From Rudaea sp. 3F27F6 (GTDB lineage Bacteria > Pseudomonadota > Gammaproteobacteria > Xanthomonadales > Rhodanobacteraceae): 64,000 nucleotides of DNA. Positions 31,036 to 39,722 of this stretch are shown here, piece by piece. The notes beneath the pieces are model-generated. The model did no database searches. It was given only the letters and a program-made list of their open reading frames with translations, and was not told where the DNA came from. Both the position numbers and the translations under genes were made by a program. The stretch covers positions 124,001 through 188,000 of the forward strand of contig NZ_SCNG01000005.1 of the NCBI RefSeq assembly GCF_005503555.1. Direction: 5' to 3'. Within the stretch, counting starts at the first letter, position 1. Each line of letters opens with the position of its first letter.

Positions 31036-31222
31036 TAGTTTGCTTGCGCGCATGAGTGTGCAGATGGGCGCACGTCGTCGCGCCCGTCTGCTCCGAATTC
31101 GGTCCCGCATGTCTGTGGTGAGGGACAGGATCCTTGCTTCTGCGCGAGAGTGAGTGCCTTCCGGCATACGATGGCCGCGAACCGATAGGTTATCCTCCGT
31201 GCCATTCCGGGACGGGGGCTTC

Positions 31223-32728
31223 ATGAAGAAAGCGGCTAACGGTGATCTGATTCTGCTGCTGGCACTGGCGGCGGCGAAGCTCGTCTTTCATATCGCAACC
31301 AACGGCCAGTACGGCTTCCATCGCGACGAACTGCAGTTCCTCAGCGACGCACGCCATCTCGACTGGGGTTATGTCGCTTATCCGCCGCTGACGCCGTTTC
31401 TCGGCCGCATCCAGTGGGAACTGTTCGGTGCCTCGCTGACCGGATTCCGCTTTTTCCCCGCGCTCGCCCAGAGCATCGTCTTCGTCGTGGTCGGCCTGAT
31501 GGCGCGCCGGCTCGGCGGTGGACGGATCGCCATGTTGGTCGCAGCGTTCGCCACTGCTCTCGCGCCGGTGTCGCTGTCGGGCAGCACGCTGTTCATGTAC
31601 GTCACCTTCGACTATCTCTGGTACGTGCTGCTCGCGTACTTCGTCGTCTGCCGCATCGAGTCCGGCGACGCGCGCTGGTGGCTCGCGATCGGCGCGATGG
31701 TCGGGCTCGGCATGATGACCAAGTACACCGCCGCGTTGTTCGCCGTGGGACTGGTCGCCGGCGTCGTGTTCACGCCGCTGCGCGCCGACCTGCGCAGCAA
31801 GTGGCTGTGGTACGGCGTCGGCTTGTCGCTGCTGATCTTCCTGCCGAACCTGATCTGGCAGTTCCGTCACGACTTCGTCACCCTGGACATGCTCCAGCGC
31901 ATCCACGCGCGCGACGTGCGCATCGGCCGTGCCGACGGATTCTGGATCCAGCAGATCAACAACGTCTCGACCAATCTTTTCACTTTGCCGATATGGGTCG
32001 CGGGTTTGGCATATGCGGCCTTTGGCGCGCGCGGGCGCTATCGGATCTTGGTGTGGATGTTCGCCGTGCCGATCGCGCTTTTCGCGCTCGCGCAGGGCCG
32101 TGGTTACTACACAGGGCCGCTGTATCCGATGCTGTTCGCGGCGGGCGCGGTCGCGCTGCAGTGTTGGCTTGCTGGACGCACTCCTCTTGTGCGCCGGGCC
32201 GCGTGGAGCGCCGCCGGCCTGCTGTTGCTGGCCGGCACGGTGGTGGTGCCGGTCGTGCTGCCGCTCGTGCCGGTCGAATCGAGCCATTGGCAGCGCCTCA
32301 ATACCCTCAACGGCGGCGACTTCCGCGAGCAGTTCGGATGGCCGGAACTCGCACGCGAAGTCGCGCGCATTCGTGCCGGCCTGACTGATGAGGAACGCGC
32401 GCAGACCGGCATCTGGGCAAGCAACTACGGCGAAGCAGGGGCGCTCGATTTGTACGGGGCGCAATTCGGTCTGCCACAGGTATGGAGTGCGGCCAATTCG
32501 TTCTGGCTGCGCGGACCGTACGGGCCGACGCCGCAGAACATGATCGTCGTCGGCGCCGATCGCAAGGATCTCGATCAGCCGTGCACGACGGTCGAACTTA
32601 TCGGCCATACCGGCAACGAGGCCAAGGTCGAGAACGAAGAGACGAAGTGGCATCCGAACATTTTTCTCTGCCGCGGCGTGCGCAAGCCGCTCGTGGAGCT
32701 GTGGCCGACATTGGCCGAGTTTATGTAG
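31223..32728 (+). CDS. ArnT-like glycosyltransferase family 39 membrane protein
   Basis: 501 residues from the ATG at 31223. Polytopic: about ten to eleven membrane helices. The first periplasmic loop has FHRDELQFLSDARHLDWGYVAYPPLTPFLGRI, where the acidic pair after HRDE matches the catalytic Asp/Glu loop of GT39/PMT-type enzymes that use lipid-linked sugars. A C-terminal periplasmic domain (about 400-501) follows the last helix. The sugar and acceptor are unknown; lipid A, cell-wall polymer or protein are possible. Confidence 0.85.
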   Translation: MKKAANGDLILLLALAAAKLVFHIATNGQYGFHRDELQFLSDARHLDWGYVAYPPLTPFLGRIQWELFGASLTGFRFFPALAQSIVFVVVGLMARRLGGGRIAMLVAAFATALAPVSLSGSTLFMYVTFDYLWYVLLAYFVVCRIESGDARWWLAIGAMVGLGMMTKYTAALFAVGLVAGVVFTPLRADLRSKWLWYGVGLSLLIFLPNLIWQFRHDFVTLDMLQRIHARDVRIGRADGFWIQQINNVSTNLFTLPIWVAGLAYAAFGARGRYRILVWMFAVPIALFALAQGRGYYTGPLYPMLFAAGAVALQCWLAGRTPLVRRAAWSAAGLLLLAGTVVVPVVLPLVPVESSHWQRLNTLNGGDFREQFGWPELAREVARIRAGLTDEERAQTGIWASNYGEAGALDLYGAQFGLPQVWSAANSFWLRGPYGPTPQNMIVVGADRKDLDQPCTTVELIGHTGNEAKVENEETKWHPNIFLCRGVRKPLVELWPTLAEFM

Positions 32729-32766
32729 CCCTAGGAAAACGCGCCGCGCGCCGCCGTGTCGACGTT

Positions 32767-35076
32767 CTACGCGGAGATGCGGGCCGGCAGTGCATGGCCC
32801 GGCTTCCAGTCCGTTGCGGCGAGCTGATCGAGCAGCGCGACCACATCGGCGCGGCCTTGCTTGTCGTGGATCGGCAGAACGAGCAGGTCGCCGTCGCGCG
32901 CCCATTCGAGCACGATGCGCGCGGCTTCGATTTCCTCGCGGCAGGCGAGGATCGCACTCGCGGCGATGCCATTGCCCAGCAACTCGTCGTGCAACAGCGC
33001 GACGACTTCGCCCGAACTGCGTCCACGCGCGAAGCTGACGAGTTCCTTGAGCACGACAAGATCGGGGTGTCGGCGTGCGGTGACGGCCGCAAGCTCGCGG
33101 ATATCGGCGTCTTCGCGATTGCCGGCCTGGCCGAGCACGACCGCGAGGCGACCGGCGGGAGACAACGCGCGTGCGACGTCGAGCAAACCTTGCAGGCCCT
33201 CGGGATTGTGCGCGTAGTCGACGAGCACGGTCGCGGTGCCGAAAGTCCAGCGCATCAGCCGGCCCGGATTGTCGCTGTTGCTCGCGCCGAACCGTGCGAA
33301 GACCTGCGCGATGAGCGTGTGGTCGAGGCCGAGCGCGTATGCGACGAGGGCGGCACCGGCGAGATTGGCGATGTTGTACTTTGCCGCACCGTTCGCGCTG
33401 AGCGGCATGTCGGTGATGCGGCCGAGCGATTGGTCGATGCCGTCTGTATGCAGGATCAACTCGCCATTGCGCGCGCCGCAGGTCGCACCGCCTTGCTCGC
33501 GGTGAGCGATCAGCAGGGGATGGTCGGCGTTCAACGCAAACCAGACGATATGTTTTGTTTTCCCCCGAATCTCGAACGCCGCATCGTGGCTTCTGCGCAC
33601 GAGCACGGCGTCGTCGGCGTTCAGCACAAGCATGCCGTCTTCGCCTAGCGCGTGCGCGACGACGAGCTTGGCGTCGGCGAGATCGTCGAGCGAGTGCACA
33701 CCGTACTCGCCGAAATGATCCGCACTGATATTGGTGACGATCGCCGCCTGCGCGCATTCGACCGCGAGCCCGCGGCGCAGGATTCCGCCACGCGCAGTTT
33801 CGAGCACAGCGGCATCGACGCGCGTATCGCGCAACGCTGTGCGCGCGCCGGCGGGGCCGGAGTAGTCTCCGCCCGCGATGGTTTCGCCGCCAATGACGAC
33901 GCCGTCAGTGCTGCTCAATGCGGTGCGCCGGCCCGCGCGTTCGCTGATCGCGGCGACAAGGCGCGTTGTCGTCGTCTTGCCGTTCGAGCCGGTGACGAGC
34001 GCGACCGGAATCGCATGCAGCGCATTCCAGTCGATTGAGCGAGGCGAGGGTAGGGCGTCGAGCAGCCACGTGTGCGAGCCTTTGCCTTCGCCAAGCGTCA
34101 GCTCGCTATCGTCGAGCAGAACAGGGAGCGCGCGCTGGTGCGCTTCGTCGAGCAGCGCGACGAGATTGGGGCGTCTCTCTGCCGCCGCAGCGTGCTTCAA
34201 TGTCTGCAGCGCGAGTTCTTCGTCCCAGATCGCTGGGTAGGCAGGTGCGTGGAAATAATCTTCCCTTCTCCCCTCGGGAGAAGGTGCCCCGTCTTTGATA
34301 AAAGACGGGGCGGATGAGGGAGAAGCGCCGCGATGCAGAGCGACGCGGGTGAGTTCTTCGATGCGATTCCAAATATCCGTCAGCACGGTTTCCGTGCTCG
34401 TCATTACCTCGTTGTTCCAGTAGCGCAGAATTTCGATGCCGCGCTCGCCGAGAAACGCCGCGCGTTGCGTATCGTGTTTCAAGCCGGATGGCGCATTGTG
34501 CTGGCTTCCGTCGAGTTCGATCGCGAGGCCCAATTCATGGCAGTAGAAATCGAGAATATAAGGACCGACCGCCTGCTGCCGGCGAAATTTTTGACCGTGC
34601 AATCGCCTATCGCGAACGAAAGACCAGATCAATCGTTCGGGATCGGTCAAGCTTTTGCGAAGCGCGCGGATGAAGGTCAGAGCTTCTTCATCGAACGGGA
34701 GCTTCTCGCCAATGGAATCGGTCGCTGCAGGAGCGGTGGGTTCTTCCCTCATCCGGCGCTGCCGCGCCACCTTCTCCCGAGGGGAGAAGGACAGCAACGC
34801 TCGCTCCAATGCCCATTCATTGACTTCGGTTGCCGTCAGCAACTGATCGATCGGGGCGGCGATCGCAAGCGCGCCGCGGCCATGTTCGATGCGCGCGGCA
34901 ATCGGCGCTGATGGCCAGCCGAGCTCCTCGCGCAGATGTTCGACATTGGCGCGCCAACGCGCGATCGTGTCGTCGTCGAGCGCGATGCCGGGCGACGTTT
35001 CGAGCACGGCGCCGGGCACGGAGAAGTAGAGATTGGCGCCGGTCAGGCGGCGCGAATCCTCGAACGGAAGCGGCAT
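32767..35076 (-). CDS. Mur ligase-type cyanophycin synthetase paralogue carrying an in-frame DUF559 insertion
   Basis: 769 residues. Residues 1-94 (PFEDSRRLTGANLYFSVPGAVLE) and 273-769 belong to the short Mur-ligase homologue found beside cphA. The latter holds P-loop VTGSNGKTTTTRL (about 361), LETARGGILRRGLA, NISADHFGEYGVHSLDDLADAK, NADDAVLV, and DYAHNPEGLQGLLDVARAL. Between them residues about 95-272 come from an inserted element whose repeats are translated as FSPREKVARQRRMREE and APSPEGRRED. They enclose a DUF559 nuclease-like domain (about 124-240). No stop or frameshift results. Whether the synthetase still folds is unknown. It lies 25 bp after cphA and is probably co-transcribed. Confidence 0.85.
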   Translation of the reverse strand: MPLPFEDSRRLTGANLYFSVPGAVLETSPGIALDDDTIARWRANVEHLREELGWPSAPIAARIEHGRGALAIAAPIDQLLTATEVNEWALERALLSFSPREKVARQRRMREEPTAPAATDSIGEKLPFDEEALTFIRALRKSLTDPERLIWSFVRDRRLHGQKFRRQQAVGPYILDFYCHELGLAIELDGSQHNAPSGLKHDTQRAAFLGERGIEILRYWNNEVMTSTETVLTDIWNRIEELTRVALHRGASPSSAPSFIKDGAPSPEGRREDYFHAPAYPAIWDEELALQTLKHAAAAERRPNLVALLDEAHQRALPVLLDDSELTLGEGKGSHTWLLDALPSPRSIDWNALHAIPVALVTGSNGKTTTTRLVAAISERAGRRTALSSTDGVVIGGETIAGGDYSGPAGARTALRDTRVDAAVLETARGGILRRGLAVECAQAAIVTNISADHFGEYGVHSLDDLADAKLVVAHALGEDGMLVLNADDAVLVRRSHDAAFEIRGKTKHIVWFALNADHPLLIAHREQGGATCGARNGELILHTDGIDQSLGRITDMPLSANGAAKYNIANLAGAALVAYALGLDHTLIAQVFARFGASNSDNPGRLMRWTFGTATVLVDYAHNPEGLQGLLDVARALSPAGRLAVVLGQAGNREDADIRELAAVTARRHPDLVVLKELVSFARGRSSGEVVALLHDELLGNGIAASAILACREEIEAARIVLEWARDGDLLVLPIHDKQGRADVVALLDQLAATDWKPGHALPARISA
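34264..34320 (+). repeat. Left end repeat of the DUF559 element
   Basis: Palindrome 34264-34284 (CCTTCTCCC, CTC, GGGAGAAGG), TG, second hairpin 34286-34311 with an 11-bp stem (GCCCCGTCTTT against AAAGACGGGGC, loop GATA), then GGATGAGGG (34312-34320). The stem sequence differs fully from the other copies while pairing is kept. Confidence 0.8.
34746..34790 (-). repeat. Right end repeat of the DUF559 element
   Basis: Read on the minus strand: palindrome 34770-34790, a base pair TG step, second hairpin 34755-34768 (GGCGC-GGCA-GCGCC), GGATGAGGG at 34746-34754. The ATG in that motif is the likely start of the internal ORF. Confidence 0.8.
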
Positions 35077-35101
35077 GGGAGGGATTCGTCGGCGGGCGCG
35101 T

Positions 35102-37894
35102 TCAGTCTTCGTTCTCGCGCGCGAAGCGGATGCCGCGTTCGTCGCGAATCAGACCGTCCATTTCGACCACGGCGCGCTCCTCGACGACGGGCTCGATCGC
35201 CGCGACCGGTTCGACGCGCTTGATCGCAGGCGCGGGCGTGCCTTCGGGATGGAACTTGGTGATCTGCTTCCACGAGCGCGCGAGCGCGTCGGCGAAGACC
35301 AGGAGCAAATCGCCCGGCTGCCCCATCTTGAGCGCCGCGTCGATCGCCTGCTGCTCGTCCGGGATGATGGTGATCGCGGACGCCGGCACGCCTTTCTCCT
35401 GCAGCGCTTTGGCGATAATGCGCGGCACTTCGTCGCCGTCGCGGCCGCGCAGCGTGTCGTCGCGGCGGCATATGTAATGGTCGAACTTGCCGGCGACGAC
35501 GTTGGCGATTTCGCGCAGGTCCTCGTCGCGGCGATCGCCCGGACCGGCGACGACGATAATGCGGCGTCCCGCCACGTCGAGGCGCCCGGCGAGATCAGCC
35601 ATGACGCCGACCGCATGCGCGTTGTGGCCGTAGTCCATGAGCACCTTGAACGGATGCTCGTTGAACACGTTCATGCGCCCGGGCGCCTGGAAGAAGGTCG
35701 TGTCGAACGTGCGCAGGCCCTGGCGGATCGCGTCGAGCTTGATGCCGAGGGCGAAGGCGAGGCTTGCCGCGACCATCGCGTTTTGTACGTTGTGCAGTGC
35801 GCGGCCTTCGAGCGTGGCCGGAATCAGGTGCGTCCACATCAGCGGGATGTGGCTGCCCTTGTCGTAGAGCGTGATCATCGAGCCATTGACGCCGGCTTCG
35901 AGCGCGCAGGCGCGGCCGCCCGCGCGCACATGCTCGCGCACGAGCGCGTGCGACGGATTCATCGTCACGTAGCAGATGACTTTCGCCTCTGTGTAGGCCG
36001 ACATCTTGAGCACGTTCGGATCGTCGGCATTGAGCACGGCGCAGTCCTTGGCGACTTCGATCGGGATGCGCTTCACTTCGGCGAGTTGTTCGAGCGTGTC
36101 GATGCCTTTCAGGCCAAGATGGTCGCTCTGCACGTTGAGCACGGCGGCGACGTTGACCTCGGGCACGCCCATGCCGGCACGCAGCAGACCGCCGCGCGCG
36201 ACTTCGAGCACGGCGATGTCGATGTTCGGATCGGCCAGCACCATGCGCGTCGACACCGGGCCGGTCATGTCGCCTTCGACCGTGCGCTGGCCGTCGATGT
36301 AGACGCCGTCGGTCGTGGTCAGGCCGGGCGTGTAGCCGGCCATCTTGGCGATGTGCGCGAGCATGCGCGAGGTCGTGGTCTTGCCGTTGGTGCCGGTGAT
36401 CGCAGCGACCGGTACGCGCGACGGCGTGCCGGGCGGAAACAGCATGTCGACGACCGGGCCAGCGGCGTCGCGCGGCGTGCCTTCGCTCGGGCTCACGTGC
36501 ATGCGGAAGCCCGGCGCCGCATTGATCTCGCAGATGCCGCCGCCGACGCTTTTGTAGCTTTCAGCAATGTTCGGCGAAAGGAAATCCACACCGCCGACGT
36601 CGAGCCCGATCGCGCGCACGGCGCGCACGGCCATGTCGCGGTTGTCGGGATGGATGATGTCGGTGACGTCGGTCGCGGTGCCGCCCGTGGAAAGATTCGC
36701 GGTCTTGCGCAACGGCACGACCTGATCCTGCTTCGGCACCGAATCCACGGTCAGATCCTGGCCTTCGAGCATAAGGATCGCTTCGCGGTCAAGGTTGATG
36801 CGGGTCAGCACCTTCTCGTGGCCGACGCCGCGGCGCGGATCGGCGTTGACCTCGTCGACCAGTTGCGCGACCGTGCGCTTGCCGTCGCCGACGACGTGGC
36901 CCGGCGTGCGCTTGGTCGCGGCGACGAGTTCGCCGTTGACCACGAGCAGGCGATGGTCGTCGCCGGCGAGATAGGTCTCGACGATGACCGAGTTGGAATG
37001 TTCCTGCGCGGCCTTGAAGCCGGCGATCACGTCTTCGTCCTTGGTGATCGCGATCGTGATGCCGCGGCCGTGGTTGCCGTTGTACGGCTTGGTCACGACC
37101 GGGCCGCCGAGCCGGCGCGCGGCGCGCAGGGCGGCTTCCTCGGTGCGCACGAGTTCCTGCTTCGGCACTGGAAGTCCGAGAGAAGCAAGAATCTTGTTCG
37201 TCTCTTCCTTGTCGCTGGCGAGTTCGACTGCGATATGCGGCGTGCGTCCCGTGACCGTGGCCTGAATGCGCTGCTGGTACTTGCCGTGGCCGAGCTGCAC
37301 GAGCGATTGCTCGTTCATGCGCAGCCACGGAATGCCGCGCTGCTCGGCGGCGCGCACGAGCGATGCGGTCGAAGGTCCGAGCGCGCGGCGCTGTGCGTAG
37401 CGGATGAACTGGTCGCGCGCTTCGGCGAAATTCCAGCCTTCGGGCACGCTGTCCTTCGGCCGCAGGTCTTCCGGCAACAGCGAGGCGAGCAGGCGTAGGG
37501 CGAGATCGCCCGCGGCAATGCCTTCTTCGCGCTGCGCGTATTCGTAGACGACGGTGTACACGCCCGGGCGCGCGTCGCTGATGCTGCGCGTCTTGCCGAA
37601 GGTGACGTCTTCGCCGGCGACGTTCTGCAGTTCGATCGCGACGTGTTCGAGTACGTGGCCGAGCCAGGTGCCTTCGCCTTCGCGCATGCGGCGGATAAAG
37701 CCGCCCGGCTCGCGATACGAGCAACCGTGTTCCTGCAAACCTGGCAGTGCTTCGACGAGTCCATCGATGAATTTTTCGCCGAGCTTGGCCGTCGGCCAGT
37801 TTTCCAGCTCGCCGAGGTCTAGTTCGAGCTTGATGACCGGAAAGTGCGCGTACAGCGAAGGGCCGACGTAGACGGAACGATCGAGTATGCGCAT
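35102..37894 (-). CDS. cphA: Cyanophycin synthetase
   Basis: 930 residues from the ATG at 37892-37894, with GGGGAGG upstream. N-terminal domain with SVYVGPSLYAHFPVIKLELDLGELENWPT and GHVLEHVAIELQ, then an ATP-grasp domain (about 220-480, including VTKPYNGNHGRGITI and GDDHRLLVVNGELVAATKR). A Mur-ligase domain follows from about 495 (AAITGTNGKTTTSRML, VLEVARGGLLRAGMG, NVQSDHLGLKGIDTLEQLAEVKRI) with MDYGHNAHAVGVMADLAGRL near the end. It polymerises Asp backbone with Arg side chains from ATP, without a ribosome. Middle gene of the leftward cph operon. Confidence 0.95.
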   Translation of the reverse strand: MRILDRSVYVGPSLYAHFPVIKLELDLGELENWPTAKLGEKFIDGLVEALPGLQEHGCSYREPGGFIRRMREGEGTWLGHVLEHVAIELQNVAGEDVTFGKTRSISDARPGVYTVVYEYAQREEGIAAGDLALRLLASLLPEDLRPKDSVPEGWNFAEARDQFIRYAQRRALGPSTASLVRAAEQRGIPWLRMNEQSLVQLGHGKYQQRIQATVTGRTPHIAVELASDKEETNKILASLGLPVPKQELVRTEEAALRAARRLGGPVVTKPYNGNHGRGITIAITKDEDVIAGFKAAQEHSNSVIVETYLAGDDHRLLVVNGELVAATKRTPGHVVGDGKRTVAQLVDEVNADPRRGVGHEKVLTRINLDREAILMLEGQDLTVDSVPKQDQVVPLRKTANLSTGGTATDVTDIIHPDNRDMAVRAVRAIGLDVGGVDFLSPNIAESYKSVGGGICEINAAPGFRMHVSPSEGTPRDAAGPVVDMLFPPGTPSRVPVAAITGTNGKTTTSRMLAHIAKMAGYTPGLTTTDGVYIDGQRTVEGDMTGPVSTRMVLADPNIDIAVLEVARGGLLRAGMGVPEVNVAAVLNVQSDHLGLKGIDTLEQLAEVKRIPIEVAKDCAVLNADDPNVLKMSAYTEAKVICYVTMNPSHALVREHVRAGGRACALEAGVNGSMITLYDKGSHIPLMWTHLIPATLEGRALHNVQNAMVAASLAFALGIKLDAIRQGLRTFDTTFFQAPGRMNVFNEHPFKVLMDYGHNAHAVGVMADLAGRLDVAGRRIIVVAGPGDRRDEDLREIANVVAGKFDHYICRRDDTLRGRDGDEVPRIIAKALQEKGVPASAITIIPDEQQAIDAALKMGQPGDLLLVFADALARSWKQITKFHPEGTPAPAIKRVEPVAAIEPVVEERAVVEMDGLIRDERGIRFARENED

Positions 37895-37982
37895 GCAAAC
37901 CTCCCCAGTTTCAGCGTTCATTCCTGCGGAAGCGGGACACGCCCGCCGCCGATGCACCACACGCCGAAACGGCGTGAAACCG

Positions 37983-38705
37983 CTATGCGCCGAGCCCGCC
38001 GGCGATATGGAAAGCGACGTTTGCAAGACCGTGACCGAGGATCGGTACAACGAGGCTGCCGGTCTTGAAACGAAGCCAACCGCCGGGAATGCTGCCTATG
38101 AACGGAAACAACGCGGACATCAGATCGAAGCCGAATTTTCCGTCCGAATAGTTCAAGCCGTGCCAGACGCCGAATACGATGGCTGTAGAGAGAATAACCG
38201 CCCACGGCGTTCCGTCAACCGCCGCCTTGCGCTGCACGAGGCCGAGCAGCAGCGCCGGCACGATGCCCCGATAGACGAGTTCTTCCGATATGCCGGGCAT
38301 GACTGCCTGGAAGGCGAGGGTTTCCGCATCGGGCACTCCGGGCTTGAACAGTAGGCCGAGACAGGTGCCCCAGACGATGAACAGCAGGACTGCAATCGCA
38401 CCGATTTTGAGATGACTCTGCTCGAGCGTCAGCCCCACGGCCTGCGGCGACAGTTTGAACGCGGTAATAGCGAGCAAAGAGAGGACAATGCTGTATATCT
38501 TGCCGGTCCAGTTCCAGTGAGCGCCGAAGAGAACAAGACTGTGCGCGACCGTGGGCAAACCGGTGATGAAGTCGTCGAGAGCGAGATAAGCCGCGGCGAG
38601 CAAAGCGAAGCCGATCAGAATGCGTTTGTCCGCCGCGCGGGCACACAGAAAGACGACGCCCGCGATCAACGCGAACGAAAGCGAAAATATCAGGGCGTTG
38701 GTCAA
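37983..38705 (-). CDS. CPBP family intramembrane protease
   Basis: 240 residues from a TTG (38703-38705) that overlaps the cphB stop, so translation is probably coupled. Six to eight membrane helices. CPBP (Abi/type II CAAX protease) motifs: MPGISEELVYRGIVPALLL (EExxxR), FGVWHGLNY (conserved His) and a late HGLANVAFHIAGG (HxxxN). Such glutamic-type proteases cleave membrane proteins or handle small peptides. Its place between cyanophycinase and cyanophycin synthetase is unusual and suggests a role tied to the polymer or its dipeptides, which is inference. Confidence 0.8.
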   Translation of the reverse strand: MTNALIFSLSFALIAGVVFLCARAADKRILIGFALLAAAYLALDDFITGLPTVAHSLVLFGAHWNWTGKIYSIVLSLLAITAFKLSPQAVGLTLEQSHLKIGAIAVLLFIVWGTCLGLLFKPGVPDAETLAFQAVMPGISEELVYRGIVPALLLGLVQRKAAVDGTPWAVILSTAIVFGVWHGLNYSDGKFGFDLMSALFPFIGSIPGGWLRFKTGSLVVPILGHGLANVAFHIAGGLGA

Positions 38706-39550
38706 TGCGTATGCTTCGGCGACACCAGCGATCCGGCCGAAGCCGTGCGCGTAGCGAGGTTGAAGGTCGCGCCGGCGACGAGGATGTGCACGGTGAGGCC
38801 GAGCAGACAGACCGGCTCGTTCTCGCTGACCTGATCCATCGAAGAAAACTGCATGCCGTTGGCGTCGACTACGGTCACCGCGCCCGAGCCTTCGACTTCG
38901 AGCGTATTGTCGGGACGGATGAACGCGGCGGTGTCTTCGTCCAAACCGATGCCGACAAGGAACGGATTGTAGGCGAGCGCAGCGAGCAGGCGGCCGAGAC
39001 GGTCGCGCTGGCGGAAGTGCTGGTCGATCACGAAGCGGTTGGTCAGACCGAGACCCGGCGCAAGACGCACACTGCCCGCGGTCGGCGAGGCGCCTTCTTT
39101 GCCGAACGCGATCATGTGCTCGGAAAGGATGCTCGCGCCGGCGCTCGTGCCGCCGACATGGACACCGCGCGCGTTGCAGGCGCGGATCGCCTGCGCGATC
39201 GGCGTGCCGCCGAGCAGGGTCGAAATGCGCAGTTGATTGCCGCCGGTGAAGAAGATGCCGCTTGCGTTCTCGATCAGGTCGATGCGGTTGCGCTCCTCGG
39301 CGTCGCGGCGCGTATCGAAGTCGAGCGCGGTGACGCGCGCGGCGCCGAGTTCGGAAAAGATGCCTTCGTAGCGCGTGCCGGTGTCGGCGAGCTGGCTTGC
39401 GGTCGGGATCACGACGATGTCGGCGTCGCGGCCGCCGCAGAGGCCGACGAAACGTTCGAGGATGCGCGCGTCGTGGTGCTTCGCTTCCGCGCCGCCGATC
39501 GGCACGATCCAGCCGCGTTCGGCACCTTCGTTGACCTTGCTTGGACTCAT
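38702..39550 (-). CDS. cphB: Cyanophycinase
   Basis: 282 residues from the ATG at 39548-39550 (weak ribosome site; an upstream start is possible). Peptidase family S51: GWIVPIGGAEAK, ADIVVIPTASQ, FFTGGNQLRI, and the nucleophile elbow VGGTSAGAS with Ser136, followed by GLGLTNRFVIDQHFRQRDRLGRL and VGIGLDEDTAA. It hydrolyses cyanophycin to beta-Asp-Arg dipeptide. First gene of the leftward operon with CPBP, cphA and the Mur ligase paralogue. The dipeptidase that finishes the breakdown is not in the window. Confidence 0.93.
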   Translation of the reverse strand: MSPSKVNEGAERGWIVPIGGAEAKHHDARILERFVGLCGGRDADIVVIPTASQLADTGTRYEGIFSELGAARVTALDFDTRRDAEERNRIDLIENASGIFFTGGNQLRISTLLGGTPIAQAIRACNARGVHVGGTSAGASILSEHMIAFGKEGASPTAGSVRLAPGLGLTNRFVIDQHFRQRDRLGRLLAALAYNPFLVGIGLDEDTAAFIRPDNTLEVEGSGAVTVVDANGMQFSSMDQVSENEPVCLLGLTVHILVAGATFNLATRTASAGSLVSPKHTH

Positions 39551-39722
39551 GAGTACGAGATTGTTGACGATATGGTTGATTACTGAAAAGTACAGCCGGG
39601 GACCGCCTACTCTCGGTTCCTGCAATCGCAGACGAATGCAAAAGCAAATCGAGGAGCGCGTCTGGGCCGCTGCGCTGCAACGCCTGCGTTCGTCCATCAA
39701 CGAGCGCAAACGCAAATCGAAC

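Larger units (their letters stand above)
34264..34790 (-). mobile_element. DUF559 endonuclease element with inverted two-hairpin ends
   Basis: 527-bp unit inside the Mur ligase gene. Both ends carry the repeat also seen at 28207-28338, with the 21-bp palindromes outermost. The internal ORF is in the host frame and includes a DUF559-type domain: TDPERLIWSFVRDRRLHGQKF, RRQQAVGPYILDFYCHELGLAIELDG, then SQH and ERGIEILRYWNNEV, i.e. the D...ELDG-QH core of the Vsr/PD-(D/E)xK-like fold. An ATG inside the right-end motif GGATGAGGG (34750-34752) could start a free nuclease. No transposase and no clear target duplication are visible. Confidence 0.75.

Noticed and set aside
31059-31091. GC-rich stem (GATGGGCGC/GCGCCCGTC) after the secreted protein gene as an intrinsic terminator
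   Set aside because: No T-run follows on either strand; left out of the feature list as unproven.
31190-33757. 855-codon minus-strand frame across the glycosyltransferase and Mur ligase genes
   Set aside because: Runs antisense to one real gene and out of frame with another; composition is that of a shadow frame.
34264-34790. Intein inside the Mur ligase
   Set aside because: No splicing motifs: no Cys/Ser at the insert start, no HN at the end and no Cys/Ser/Thr following. The inverted repeats point to a mobile DNA element instead.
35033-37498. 821-codon plus-strand frame opposite cphA
   Set aside because: Antisense to cphA, which has full ATP-grasp and Mur ligase motifs.
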